Below, piece after piece: positions 1 through 11,274 of a DNA stretch of 64,000 nt (positions are counted from its first letter, which is position 1; each line of letters opens with the position of its first letter). Under the pieces are notes generated by a model. The model did not search any database, was not told the DNA's origin, and saw only the letters and a program-made list of their open reading frames with translations. A program made the translations under genes and the position numbers. The stretch spans positions 57,864,312 to 57,928,311 of the forward strand of contig NC_087066.1 of the NCBI RefSeq assembly GCF_963678635.1, read 5' to 3'. This stretch comes from Symsagittifera roscoffensis (Eukaryota > Xenacoelomorpha > Acoela > Convolutidae).

Positions 1-875
1 TAGAGCAGATAGAAAATGAGAAGGCGGTCACTAAGTCGAGTTTTTTTTTCAACAAAAAACCTATACAAAAATTTTAAACGTTTTCTCGAATGATGTTCAA
101 TTAAAAAACAAAAAATCGGGGAAACACTATCTAAAGCGTTAAAAAAACTTTCAAAGCCCATTATCAGAGCAGAAGACAAGCCAACAAAACTTGGGTAGAC
201 TTTCACGGAGCCTGACCAAAATTGTTGCCATAGAAAACTGAAATCGATAAATTTAAAACTACAGAAACACCTCCAATTACAGTGAAACTTGAGACCGACA
301 TTATGAATAGTCCAAGCGTTGCAAAGGAAGATCGCGAAAACTAAGCAGACAAACGGTGGTCCGGCTATTCACATTTTCCCAGAAAAAAAGGCAAACTTCT
401 AAGCGTATCGAAAAACTAAAACCTTCAGATTTCAAGGTACACTCTTTAATAGTAGACCTAGTAATTTCGAAAGTAAAACCTTTGGTTAGCGTTTACAAAA
501 AAAGGAAAGAAAAAATTTTGGTTCCCGATTACAAGTCACTTGCGCTAGCAATCGCAAAGATCTTAAAAACAAACCATAAAAAAATCAACTTTAAACGTAA
601 ACGATTTTTACTAAGACTTTTTTTTCGAAGGAAAAAGTGAAAAAACCAGAAAAAAATCCAATGACAGGGAAAAACGAAACTTTCTTCAGCAAAGAATGAA
701 TCATCTTTTTCACCATGTGGAGCTGGTGAAACAATCTACTCCCTCAACATTTAGTTTTTCTACGCTGAAAATGTTTTATCAACTTAGTATCCAAACACAC
801 ACAAAAAAGAAATATACTTTCTATTTTCTATAACTCGCGACTACTTTTTCTTCAACAAACAGAAACACCAAAATC

Positions 876-950
876 TGGTGTAGCGAAATCGATCCTACGA
901 CCAGGAGATTTAGAGTCCCCTGTCCTCTTATCTGCGCCACGGGTTCTGGA
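876..950 (-). repeat. tRNA-like segment, probably a SINE head or tRNA pseudogene
   Basis: Read on the minus strand, the segment has a box-A-like GTGGCGCAGATAAGAGG and, about 35 bases on, a box-B-like GGATCGATTTC, with an anticodon-arm-like hairpin between them. The T and acceptor stems do not pair well, so it is not called a functional tRNA. Several other box-B-like TTCGAATC cores lie inside repeats of this window, which favours a tRNA-derived repeat. Confidence 0.3.
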
Positions 951-1769
951 CATTTTACTAACACAAGCCACAATTAAAGCAGCTACATATGCTAAAAAAT
1001 TGTCAATGCGATGCAGCAAAACTGGCACCAAATATTCAGAGACACAATTTTGCATGCAATAACTTGTAGTATAACAAACTGAAGGCATCCACTCTACTAT
1101 AGCATATATAAAAATGGAAAGCAAAAAGCCAAACTATGTATAAATTATGCATTTCAAAAAAATAGCGAAATATAAAGAGTTGGAAAATGTCTGAAATCGA
1201 GTTTTTAATGTGTCAAACAAATCGCTTTATTCAGTTCAATTGATGAAGTAAAAATGCATCAATTGTGTCAACTTATTGCTAATCAATTGTCAGAGTACAT
1301 GCTATCAAAAACCCCTCGATGGCACCAAAAGTGGCACCAATATTTGCTACTTAAGTTAGAAAAAAAGATCAGTCGTTTTATTACACTTCGCTCACTAGTG
1401 TGATCACACACGATTCTGAAGCTGCTTTCTACCAATGCTGGGAACAATAATATGTAAGTGATTTGAACAATCTTGGAAAAGAGCCAAGGAACGCCAGGAA
1501 ACAGAAAGAAACACTGACTACTAAGAAGAAATGGGGTCTACAGGTTCTTTGAACGCAAAAAAATTTACACGTTTTTGATAAAAATAAATCCATATCGAGA
1601 TAGGTAAAATTTCCGCTTGGAAATCAAAGCCCTCTTTCAAAACTACAAGTTGTTTTTTCGTGGCCTTTGCGCTATTGGTGTTCGAAAAAGGAGCTTGCTT
1701 TCCTTATAACAAAGGAAATGAACTGAACATAAAAAGAAATTAAGCAGCAAAAAATCAAATTTGATTGAA

Positions 1770-1850
1770 TTTACTGAACTTTTGCTGAGAGAAAAAAACC
1801 ATTACGACCTACCTATATAAGAGTATTCACTACGTTCATCGACTCTAAAT
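1770..1850 (+). repeat. dispersed TATA-core repeat, partial copy 1
   Basis: Carries CTATATAAGAG at 1812-1822 followed by a TACGTTCATCGACTCT-like block. The same two blocks with the same spacing recur at 15793-15835, and the first recurs at 12684-12694. Weaker versions lie near 10960 and 19117. The upstream ~150 bases seen in the fuller copies are poorly preserved here. Confidence 0.55.
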
Positions 1851-2181
1851 AAAGCACCAGCATATTGATTCAATATCCTGGCCGTATGAAAGTCAAAACT
1901 GTACTTTTACCGGTGAGATAAACCCCTGATAGGACTCCACGCCTGTATCCAATATATTAGCCCAAGCGAACCACTGATTGTATCCTGGCCGAATGCAGGT
2001 TACAGTTACAGTTAAGTGCTTTCAACTATTCTTCGACTGAATATAGTTAATATAAGCTCGAAAGACTGATAAAACTTGACTAACATCTAAGTTTTTAACA
2101 AAACTCAAATAACCAATAAGATATAACTGCGTGAAATCAGTTTCTACGATTTGAAAATAATCACAACTAGATAGCATCAAA

Positions 2182-5100
2182 TCAAATTCGACTTGATGAC
2201 GCAACTGAAGTTGAGGTCAAAATCGTTGACTCTTCTGATCTGCATTGTTCAGCTTCACTGTTGTTGTTGTTCGTGTTGAGGTTGGTTAGTCTCAGTCTGA
2301 GCATTCGACCACTAGAGGACGAGGAAGAGTTTTGAACTAAATAGTCGACTAAATTGTTTTCACTCGGTGTCTGCTGATTGGCCCCACCCGACGTGGGAGT
2401 CGCAGCATTGCCCTCTCTACTTGCTAGTCGAGACACCACCTTGAAAAAGACATTTATCAACCTTCAAAATGTCTCCAATCTTGATCTGATTTCTCGTAGA
2501 GAAAGATCAAACTTATCCCTGGAATTTATTGATTTCTGAGAGCTACAAGGCTTATTGTTAAATTCATGCTTTTTATATAAATCTTTCAGTTATGAGTGAA
2601 TCGGGATTCTATGCCCTTCTAGGACACAGAGATGAGTTTGTGTCTTCAAAAAAGGGCACGGACATCATTTAAAAGCAATAACTATCTCATTTAGAAAAGA
2701 GCAGAGCAAATCGGAAATTAGCAGTCATTATAGAATATTACTTCCTTTCCTCTTTCTCTCTGAATGGACCACATCAAATTTCATTTCACATTAAGATACA
2801 ATTTGAGTTCACTTTAGAATGAAACTATATTTCACCTTCCGTTTGCCTCCACTTGTTGAGGAGTTGGATGTCTGCTGCTGAAGCTGAGCTTCACTTGAAG
2901 CAGTGTTATTGTCCTCTTTATTACTTTGACCTTGTTGTTTGGTTCTCTTGAACTCCCGCTGGCTTTTCTTCTCATCCACAAACTCCTGCACTGCGGGACT
3001 CACAACACACCAACTGGAGTAGCCCAAGTCAACACACACCTACAGGCACTCAGACTATTCACATTATGCATAACAGTAACTACATGTTTCACCAAGTATA
3101 GTTTGTTGCTGAGCACGAAGATAAGAAAGCTCCGAGAACCAACAGAGCGGAGAGACAATAAACAAAATCAAATTTCAGATTCTTCAATATGCTCATTGGC
3201 ATTTAATGATTAAAAACATCAAGTTTTCTTACCTTTTTTTTGAATTTTTTTTGAAATCACGAGTCTAATAGCTTCAATGCGATATAAAATCCGAATTCCT
3301 ACGCTGTGTCTTTGTGTTGAGTTTGCGTGAAAAAAAAACACCTATATACGCGCAAATCCTCCCCACTACGAGGATCGGAATCAAAGGCGAGCTACCAAAT
3401 TGCAAAGTTTAGAAGGATTTAGCTGTTATTCAACGAAATATTTCGGATAACTTCGATAAAAAACACATATTGATAGAAAATTGTCTTGAGTGAATTTATT
3501 TTAAATTTAATTAAAAAATATATATTAGTTGACTCACCCCAATGAACACAATCCATAGAGGGGCCATGATAGCAGCTGCGGGCATATATGACATTAGATT
3601 GTCGGTTGAGAGACAGAGGAGTACTTGGAAGGATATTTTGCAGAGGACGAAACAGAGGAACCACACTGCTCTATACTTGGATAGAATCACGTCACCTCCA
3701 CTTGAACTACTGGCTGAAAGTAGGATCGTGTAAGGGCTGTGTGATTCAATGATAAAAACAACCTTTGAGTTCACTTTAGAATGAAACTATATTTAACCAT
3801 CCGTTTGCAGGAAGGTTATATTCTTATAACATACCTTTGCTGGCATACTGTTTTGTTACTATTAATCCTTTTTTAAGATAACTTTAGATTATTTTGCGCG
3901 AGCGGGTTTGACAAATCTTCACCTAAGGGATGCTTGAGTCAGATGTTCTTTCCTCTTGTCCAGCTAATTTTATTTAATTGTTTTAATTGGTATATAATGT
4001 TATTTAATTGGTATATATTTAACTGGCATCAAAGTGACGCTTTCACACAACTACTCACTTCTTTAAGCCCAAGCTCAATCCAAATACTTTGAATCGAAAG
4101 CTATTTTAACTGAATTGGAAAAAAAATTGCAATGGGCTGCAAAAGTTTCGTGGTTAGAAATAGGATATAGTTAGCACAGAGGCGAAGCGGAGCTTCGCAT
4201 CACTAGCAATACAACACAAACATTAAAAAAAACATAGTTGAAAAAAGTGAAAAATGTTGAAAAACAACGAGAGGCCAAGCTAAAGCTGCAGGTATACTTA
4301 TTTGCTATTGTTTGAATTTGTTATACTGATTCCGGACGAAATGCGAAATTTCAAAAATTGGACTTTGCCCAAAACCTTAGTTTCTCTACAATAATAAGTG
4401 AGAAGAGAGAAACTTTTTGCGATATTGGAATTTTCTCAAGGACAACATTCTCTAACAAAAAAAATAAAGATTCGCCTTTCCTGTGGAAAAAATTCTCCAA
4501 CCGGTTCTTTCGATTGAACTTTTCACCACAAATATGCTAGGGCAGTTTTTCAGAAAATTCTACAAAAAGTTAAAAATTCAAAAACTTTCCCAAATCCATA
4601 ATTTTTTGTGCAAACAGCATGTCGTGGACACTTAAGTATTGAAGATTCCCCAAACCGGGTTTCTCGATTTAATAGTTAACCTTAGAACTGGGACGGTAGT
4701 TTTCGATTAGAGACAAAAATTTCACAAAACTTAGACTTTTTGAAGGTCGTAACTTTTTTTCATCAAAAAATTGGGGGCGATCAATTATAAAGGCAGACTT
4801 CCAACAACTTGAAACTTTTTTTGGCTTCTTTCGAAACTCGTTTAACATATTGGTGCCATGTACCTGGCGTTTAGCCTACTTTTGGCCATACAGTAGAGAA
4901 ACTGATCCTCGTCTCACCTTTTAATCATAGACTAGAGAACTTTTCCTTTCATTTTGACTGTTGTCTCTAGGTAAATTCATTATATAGTGATACTAATCAT
5001 AATAAAATAAATAGTAAAATATTCCTAATAATAATCGTAGTAGAAATAATAATCATGATAATAATATTTAAAAAAATAATAACAGAGAGGCAAAGCTGCG

Positions 5101-6939
5101 GTTCGCAAACACAAGCGATAACAAGACAAAAAGCAACTCTATAAAAAGCAATAAGAAAAAATAGAAATCAGTCTCCAATTTGTAACAATTCAGCTACGAC
5201 TGAGATTCGAATCTGCGACCAAGAGATTATGAGCCTCACACACTAACCACTCAGCCACGGACGCTTAATACATGAACCGCTAAAACATTTCCAATGCTCT
5301 ACAACTGATGGGACGACCATTTTGAAATACCACTCCACAAACACTTGCCACAAAATAGTAGAGAACAGATGCTTTGCAACTAACAATGCTACAGTGAAAT
5401 TTCCATATAAGTGAAAACTTTTAATAAACACTTTTATTTGCTAGTTAGCTTAAAAAAAGAAGGTTCGTACTAAAACACCAATGCTCGCAAGCTCAAGAGT
5501 AATAATACTAATAACACAGAGGTGAAGCTGAGCTTCTCGCCACTTGCGATACAAAACAAGAAAACCACTAGATCGGCAAAAAATCGAAAATGTCGAAAAA
5601 ATTAGATCTATCGAAACGAATTAGGCTAGTCTTGAAACAAAAACATGCCAAGACAACAAAACGCAAAGTTAGCATCGGAAGAAAATTTAACAAGCTGTAC
5701 CAAAGCCGAAAATACCTTCACAGAAAAATGAAAAAAGCCAACAAGAATTATGACTTATTAAAATCATTAAGTCCCACTCATCTTGAAAACACAAGCACAC
5801 AAAACCTTATTCAATCTTCATATGAAACAATATGAGGTCACTAGGGCGATATACTATAGGCTGAAACAAAAGCCAAAAAGAAAAAAATTACAAAAGCCGG
5901 AAAAATTCAAAAAAAATTGCCTTTTAATAAGTTATTAAGTCGTCCTCACCCCCAAACACACACACGCACATACAAAATTTTTTCACTTCTCAAAAAAACG
6001 CAATATGGGGTATTTAAGCTGATTTTATATAGGCTGAATCCTATCAAGCGGATCAAAGAAGAAAAAATAAAAAGCAGAAAACAAAAGGATGTCATGAAAA
6101 ACTATAAATTCGACTAAGATTTTCAGCATTTTGCGCAATCCAGAGGGGAGCATGAGACTTATGTTTTCCTGAATCTCTCAACAATTGGTCACTACGCCGA
6201 CAAAAAATGAGCAGAAATCATTTGTGCAGAATGAATTTTTTAAGCGAAGAAAAAAGCAAAAAAAAAATTATACATCAAGGTTAGTAAATTTACAAATAGC
6301 GGAAAAAAACCGAAACACTAAAAACAACTACAAATTAACTTGCGTGCAGCAAAAAGAAAAAATCTACAATGTGGCAACTAGGCAGACAAAACATAAGCAG
6401 AAAAGGATTAGCCGACAACAGAATATTTCCCATTTGAAAAAAAAAAAAGGTCCTGTTAGATTCTAATCTGAGACCTTGGCCATCTCAGGCGCATTCGCTA
6501 CCTCCAGACAACGTGTAGCTGAGAGGCGAAACAAATATGAATTTATTAAGAAAAGAACCGAAATTTACCATTTCTAATTTTGATCATTCTGTGAACAAAG
6601 TGAACCATTCAGAAAAAAATTAGTGTACCCGATTGCAATACTCTTGCTTATCGCAAGGGTAATAATAAAAATTCTACTATGATTATTTTATACGATTTTA
6701 TTGAACTATAACGCACTATATCGCACAGCCCTACAATTCGTGGCGTATGACTGTAAAACTGGTACTGTCGACAGTAGAATTTGAGTGAGGGATAGAATGA
6801 GAAGGAGGAAGTCGAGTAGCCACATGGGGGTGAGAACTAGGAACCAGCTCCACTCAGTAGGTCCATCCAACTTCAGCATAATACACACATTCAGCGAGAT
6901 GAAGAACAAGTAGAACATAAGCACCTTGTGCACAAACAT
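2182..6939 (-). CDS. four-pass membrane protein of the TMEM60/TMEM185 type (spliced, 4 coding exons)
   Basis: Predicted coding exons on the minus strand are about 6735-6939, 3538-3713, 2836-3039 and 2182-2439. Exons 2-4 join in frame through GTGAGT and GTGAAA donors and good AG acceptors. The first donor is uncertain (near 6735 or 6717; both give the required phase 1). The ATG at 6939 is preceded by an in-frame stop and by an acceptor at 6976, so an upstream untranslated exon is likely. The product is about 280 residues with four hydrophobic segments. TM1-TM2 carry MLKLDG...WSWFLVLTPMWLLD, and TM4 carries APLWIVFIG. The KLD, W-W and PLW spacing is typical of TMEM60 and TMEM185. The C-tail is hydrophilic and Lys-, Gln-, Ser- and Asn-rich, longer than in TMEM60 (133 residues). 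The family has no established biochemical role. Intron 1 (about 3 kb) is full of dispersed repeats. Confidence 0.7.
4174..4300 (+). repeat. dispersed repeat family A, head fragment in intron 1
   Basis: Begins CACAGAGGCGAAGCGGAGCTTCGC, a palindromic head shared with copies at 5511, 9918, 11550 and 18045, followed by a degenerate CACTAGCAATAC where fuller copies have CACTTGCGATAC. Only the first ~120 bases are alignable by eye. Confidence 0.5.
4981..5080 (+). repeat. AAT-rich microsatellite-like stretch
   Basis: Interrupted runs of AATAATAAT and ATCATAAT in the intron of the membrane-protein gene. A second head fragment of repeat family A (GAGGCAAAGCTGCGGTTCGC) begins at about 5088. Confidence 0.5.
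5195..5265 (-). repeat. tRNA-like segment (tRNA pseudogene or SINE head)
   Basis: On the minus strand it reads CCGTGGCTGAGTGGTTAG (box A), then a CTCATAA anticodon-like loop, then GCAGATTCGAATCTC (box B core TTCGAATC). The anticodon-like triplet would be CAT. The T stem is broken, so it is scored as a tRNA-derived repeat and not a working gene. It lies in intron 1 of the membrane-protein gene. Confidence 0.4.
5511..6665 (+). repeat. dispersed repeat family A, long copy 1 (~1.15 kb)
   Basis: Head GAGGTGAAGCTGAGCTTCTCG then CACTTGCGATACAAAACAAG; tail TACCCGATTGCAATACTCTTGC then TTATCGCAAGGG. CTTGCGATA near the head and TATCGCAAG near the tail are exact inverted repeats. It matches the copy at 18045-19040 through most of its length. 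Both hold an internal ~130 bp tandem pair, seen here as AAGTCCCACTCATC...CAATATGAGGTCACT and AAGTCGTCCTCACC...CAATATGGGG. A Lys-rich open frame from 5590 is not preserved in the second copy, so it is not called a gene. It may be a non-autonomous DNA element or part of a larger one. Confidence 0.6.
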
Positions 6940-7240
6940 CGTCAGTCGACTCACAAAAAGACACGACAGCTAGTTCTGAAAATTCACAATATTTCATTAA
7001 ATATAATTCTAGGCCGCTTACAACTCCCAACAGATATAACCCAAGATCCGAAATGGCTTCATATCACTTGGAATACTGATAGAAAAAGGTCTTCATTCTT
7101 TCATAAACTGCGGATTTTGCCTATTATAACACCACAAAATAAAAAATCCGCTGTTTAAGTGCTTAACTATTAAGGAGAAAGAAATGACGTTTCTCCAAAA
7201 TTCTAATTTTGCTTATATTTTTTGATGACTAGACCTCAAC

Positions 7241-8485
7241 TAATTGTTCCGACTTTCAAAGAAAGTGAGGAATATTTATGCTCGGTGTGTTTTTTTATTC
7301 AGTCAATTTTCGACTTGTTAACTAAGTTTTTTTGACTGAATTTTTTTTATATCATCTGAGAGGTATTGTTATCCTGAGCTCAAATTTAATAAGATATTTC
7401 ACCTGTGATTATTTTTCGTTTAAAAAATTTAATCCTCTTATCACAGACGTTAAATACAGCAACTTTTCACCTATCAAAATGGTGTATTTAGCGTCTCGTA
7501 TTGTAATAATAGGATTACGTTTTTTAAAACGAAAAATGATACAGCAACTTTTCACCAATCAATAATCGCAACTTTACAAAAAATGATCACAGGTGAAATA
7601 TCTTTTGAATTTTGAGCTGAGCATAACATTATCTCTCAGATGGTATAAAAAAATTCAGTCTCAAACGCTTCATTACGAGGCCAAACTGTGCACTAGATAG
7701 GCGCACAATTTTGTGTCTGTATGTACCTGGATTCCAAAAACTAATATTTAAACATGTTCCAAAATGTAAGTGGATTCCACTTACAAAATTTCCGTGGATT
7801 CCGCGTACACATGAGTGTAACGTAAATTTTGTCGGCACATTTGTTGTGTCGCGGATTCCGCAACAAGCGAATATAGCTAGTTGTTTTGGATTCCGCAACT
7901 GTAAGTGGATTCCAAAAAAATGAAAGCCGAATCCGCAAATGTAAGCGGATTTAGCAAACTGTAAATGAATTCCGAATTTTGTTCAATACTGAACTTGCAT
8001 ATGAACAATTAAAAGCTAGAGCTGGAATTCTTATCTCTAGCAATTTGGAACTTAAAAGTGAGGACTTAACCATCGTCAGCGGAATCCACGAACAAGTCTG
8101 ACAGTTGCGGATTCCGCGACAGCTCAATTTAACTATACACATGTCTTATTGTTTGTTTGTGGGCTCCACAAACTGTTTTGGATTCCGCAAATACGGTTGC
8201 GGATTCCGCAAATTCGTCTATTTTCGGAGCGATGTTGAGCGGAACAGTGTTTTAAGTTTTTGTTTGTGGAATATATTCCATAACAGCAAAGAAGATCAAA
8301 GAAAAGTAGCAATGTTGTGGATTCCGCGACAAATCTGATTTAGGTCTGTAGTGGAATCCGCATACAATACACAGAATGCACAGTTTGGCCTCGTAATGTT
8401 AGTTAACAAGTCGAAAACTGACTGAATAAAAAAACCACACCAAGCATAAATGTTCCGCACTTTCTTTGAAAGTCGGAACAAAAAT
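7241..8485. mobile_element. nested inverted-repeat (foldback-type) element
   Basis: The ~80 bp at 7244-7323 and at 8401-8480 are reverse complements with few mismatches; the outer end reads TTGTTCCGACTTTCAAAGAAAG. Inside is a second inverted pair: CATTACGAGGCCAAACTGTGC at about 7671 and its reverse complement ending near 8398. A further local inverted pair is 7337-7411 with 7582-7660 (CTCAAA...ATCACAGGTGAAATAT). The core, 7720-8360, is filled with copies of GGATTCCGC. No coding capacity was seen and no clear target duplication. This looks like a non-autonomous foldback or MITE-like element. Confidence 0.7.
7725..8360 (+). repeat. GGATTCCGC short-motif array
   Basis: More than fifteen copies of GGATTCC (mostly GGATTCCGC or GGATTCCAA, a few inverted as GGAATCC) are scattered at irregular spacing of about 15-60 bp inside the core of the inverted-repeat element. 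The spacing and spacer content are irregular, which rules out a simple tandem satellite. Confidence 0.6.
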
Positions 8486-9917
8486 TAAATCGTTTTAAAC
8501 GCCTCCCTGAAATTGCATTTCGTTAGGATCTTCTCCTAATGGCTTCTCTAGAAAATCATTAAAGACAATTGCAGAATAGATCGATTCAAAAAGTTTTCCA
8601 GCAAGGTCAATTAAAGAGAAAATAAATCTAATATGGTCGGCTGGCATCAATTCGCAAGTAAATAGTAAGTGTAGCCGGTTCGTGTACAAGCCGGTTCCGA
8701 CTACAATAAAATATGAAAAAACACGCTTTTGTGCCATTTTTTGAGCAAGAATGAAAGAGAGGGACCGAACTAGGCTTGAAAAATAAATCATTATTTCAGT
8801 TGACCACAGTTATCATTGCAAATTTTATAACAAAATGATGACACACTCTTACTGTTTTCAACTTTTGAAGTCAATTTTACATATTTTCGAGCAATAGTGA
8901 AGCCTCAAAATTTTGTTGTTTCAACTATGACTTTCATTTGCAAGCTTAATAAAATTTTACACGCTCTGCTTGCTTGCTTTACTCGCAGTACAACGTGAGT
9001 AAAAATTAAACCATTCCAAGTAGTTTTTCGCGATACTGGTACAAACATATGTGAAAATTCAAATATTTTCAAATACTGATCAATTCACGACTGAAAGGAC
9101 TTAAATATGATATATCACTCGACCCCATCTGACGTGAAGAAGCACCTGACTCTACGTGAACAAAATGTTAGCAAAAAAATTGAACAGAACTGAAGATAAA
9201 GCTCCTACCGACTTTCAGTGATCGGAAAAAAATAAGTCTTTGAGCCGTCTTTTCCAGTGATACAGGTTCAAGAACTTCTGACAGCTTGTTTCAATTCGCA
9301 AAAAAAATCCACAAAGATTTTCTAGGAAGTTTGAATTTTCCACGGCTCACTTGAATCTACTCGTAAGCAAACTTCTGAAGAATTTAAATCCTTTGTCAAT
9401 TTACTTTTTGAGAACTTAAACCAATCAGCAAGATACTTACACTTTTATATGCTTGTTTTCAATTTCAAAAGCCAGAACAGTTCACGCAAGTTTTCCAAGA
9501 AATGAAGCACAGCAAAAAGAGCGCAATTAATTTCGAGAGCTTGAATCGATCCAAAAAAAATAGGTTTACACAAAGTTATGCACTCAATGGAGAATTTATT
9601 AAGTTTCAGCTACGAAAAACATGGATTCAATAAAAAAAAACAATTTTCAGACTGTATTTTAAAGCAAGGAAAATGAATTCAACAGATCAAATTCAGTGCG
9701 ATTCAAAAAACGTTTTTTAAATTCCCCAAAGGGCTACTTTGCCTGCTAAACTTAGCTTACTCAGTGCTTGATACAAAACAAATAAACAAAACATGATTTT
9801 AGCTCCATACTTTTTTACAAGGTATAATCTCTAATACTTGAGTATGTGAGACTCATTGCCTTGCAAATAATCATACTTGCCTATAGTATGCTTCTTTGTG
9901 CAAGACGAAAATAAAAA

Positions 9918-10375
9918 ATCATACGGAGGCGAAGCAGAACTTCTCGCCACTTGGGATACAAGGCAAAATAGCATGGAAAGATGGTCGAAAAATTTTAATG
10001 GAAAAACTAATTTTTGAGAAAAATTTTTTTTATAAAAAAAAAATTGTGTGCAATGATGCCGCAATGAAATACGGCTACTCCGCAGCGCCCCATTAATATC
10101 TTCCTTATTTCGAGCTAATAGGAAAAAAACGTGAAAAAAAAACGAAATTTTAACAAATTGAATTGGTAAAATTATTACCAACATAAAAAAGATAACTTCA
10201 AATAGAACGGATACTTAAAATGCCAACATACTCAAAATACATCTGTTGCAGTATTTCTAAAAGAGAAGACCAGGAGATGAATGAGTCTCGGAGATGAGTT
10301 CTGTGAACAAAGTTATTTAAGGGGAGAGATGTCTAATACCCGGTAACACTCGCTATTGCAAGTGTAATGATAGAA
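9918..10375 (+). repeat. dispersed repeat family A, shortened copy
   Basis: Head ACGGAGGCGAAGCAGAACTT with CACTTGGGATAC, and tail GTCTAATACCCGGTAACACTCGC with TTGCAAGTGTAATGATAG. The middle of the long copies, including the internal tandem pair, is missing. A TATA-core repeat follows about 400 bp downstream, the same order as at 11550-12700 and 18045-19150. Confidence 0.5.
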
Positions 10376-10759
10376 CTCGCAACCTGCCTCCCTCTAGGCA
10401 AACGCATTTCCACTTAAACTTCGACGCCCGAACAGTAGTATTTTCACTCATGATATAATTGGAAACCAGAAAACAGGAGTGCATACATCATGATCTGTAG
10501 TAAAGTTTTCAATCTTTAAAGTCACCGGACAAATTTGCTTCGAACTAACATAGCCAACTGACAGTTGGAAAAGAGTACTAGTGAACGCACGCACGGACTT
10601 GTTTTTTCGAAAATCTTCAACTTTTGCATTTCGAATGAGAAATTAAATTACCTTAAAGCTCTTTGAAATTGCAGAACAATGTATCATGGACAATTTTTTT
10701 GCTAAAATTAACCCAATTTGAGAAAACTGGATCAATAGGTAAAACTTTTATTTCGATGG

Positions 10760-10985
10760 GAAATCTGATAATTAATTTCCATTTTCGAAATTAAAAGTCG
10801 ACCAAGTTTTTCGTGAACTTTACAATTTTGCTGTTCGATAGTGGAATTTTCTTCCTTTAAGCAAAAGAAATGCACTGAACTTGAAAAGAAATCACAAGTC
10901 AAACTGCGAAAAATCAAAATCGAACTTTTAAGACTTTTTCCGGAAAAAAAATCAGCAAGACCTATATTAGTCTTCACAACGTTAA
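10760..10985 (+). repeat. dispersed TATA-core repeat, copy 2
   Basis: Shares the order TTTTCGAAATTAAAAGTCGACCA, TGCTGTTCGATAG, AGAAATCACAAGTCAAACTGCG and GACCTATATTAG with copies at 12478-12700 and 15597-15835. The TATA block is decayed here (CCTATATTAG). Confidence 0.5.
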
Positions 10986-11274
10986 TTACTCTTAATAACA
11001 TAGCTACGCTTACCTCATCAATGTCCAAAACTTTCGATGTATTCAGCGCTATTTAGAGACCAAACGGATACTGAGCTTCTAAAAAATCGTTGAAAACAAA
11101 ATTTAATAACTACGAAAAATCATCAAATGATCACAAATCAAACAATTAAATCAAAAACAACCACAAATTTGCGGGCTGAACATTGCCATCAAGTTTTCTT
11201 GTCCTCCTCGATAAATTTCCACCTTGTATTTCAGTTGCTAGTCGTATCCGTGGTGACGTCATACTGAAAGATGC

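Larger units (their letters stand above)
1..2181. other. AT-rich intergenic DNA, no convincing gene
   Basis: No exon with family-like protein sequence or good splice sites was recognised here. The open frames are short and dominated by Lys, Phe and Ile, as expected from AT-rich DNA. The stretch contains a tRNA-like segment (about 876-950) and a copy of the dispersed TATA-containing repeat (about 1770-1850). Its right edge lies just past the last exon of the minus-strand membrane-protein gene, so the 3' untranslated region of that gene probably extends into it. Confidence 0.5.
6976..11274. other. intergenic region between the membrane-protein gene and survivin
   Basis: AT-rich DNA with no recognised gene. 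It holds the inverted-repeat element at 7241-8485, a shortened family-A repeat (9918-10375) and a TATA-core repeat (10760-10985). A minus-strand open frame at 8495-8701 starts at an ATG but matched no family known to me. Confidence 0.5.

Noticed and set aside
356-640. Lys/Arg-rich plus-strand open frame
   Set aside because: Composition reflects poly-A-rich DNA. There is no ATG at the start (GTG), no domain and no neighbouring exon.
876-950. Functional tRNA gene
   Set aside because: Boxes A and B are present but T and acceptor stems do not pair.
5590-5835. Lys-rich open frame inside repeat family A
   Set aside because: The matching region of the copy at 18.1 kb is interrupted, so the frame is not conserved.
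7725-8360. GGATTCC motifs considered as a CRISPR-like array
   Set aside because: Repeat unit is too short, spacing is irregular, some units are inverted, and the genome is eukaryotic.
8495-8701. Minus-strand 68-codon open frame starting at an ATG (MAQKRVFSYFIVVGTGLYTN...)
   Set aside because: It looks somewhat protein-like and could be an exon, but no family was recognised, no splice partners were found, and AT-rich codons fit chance.
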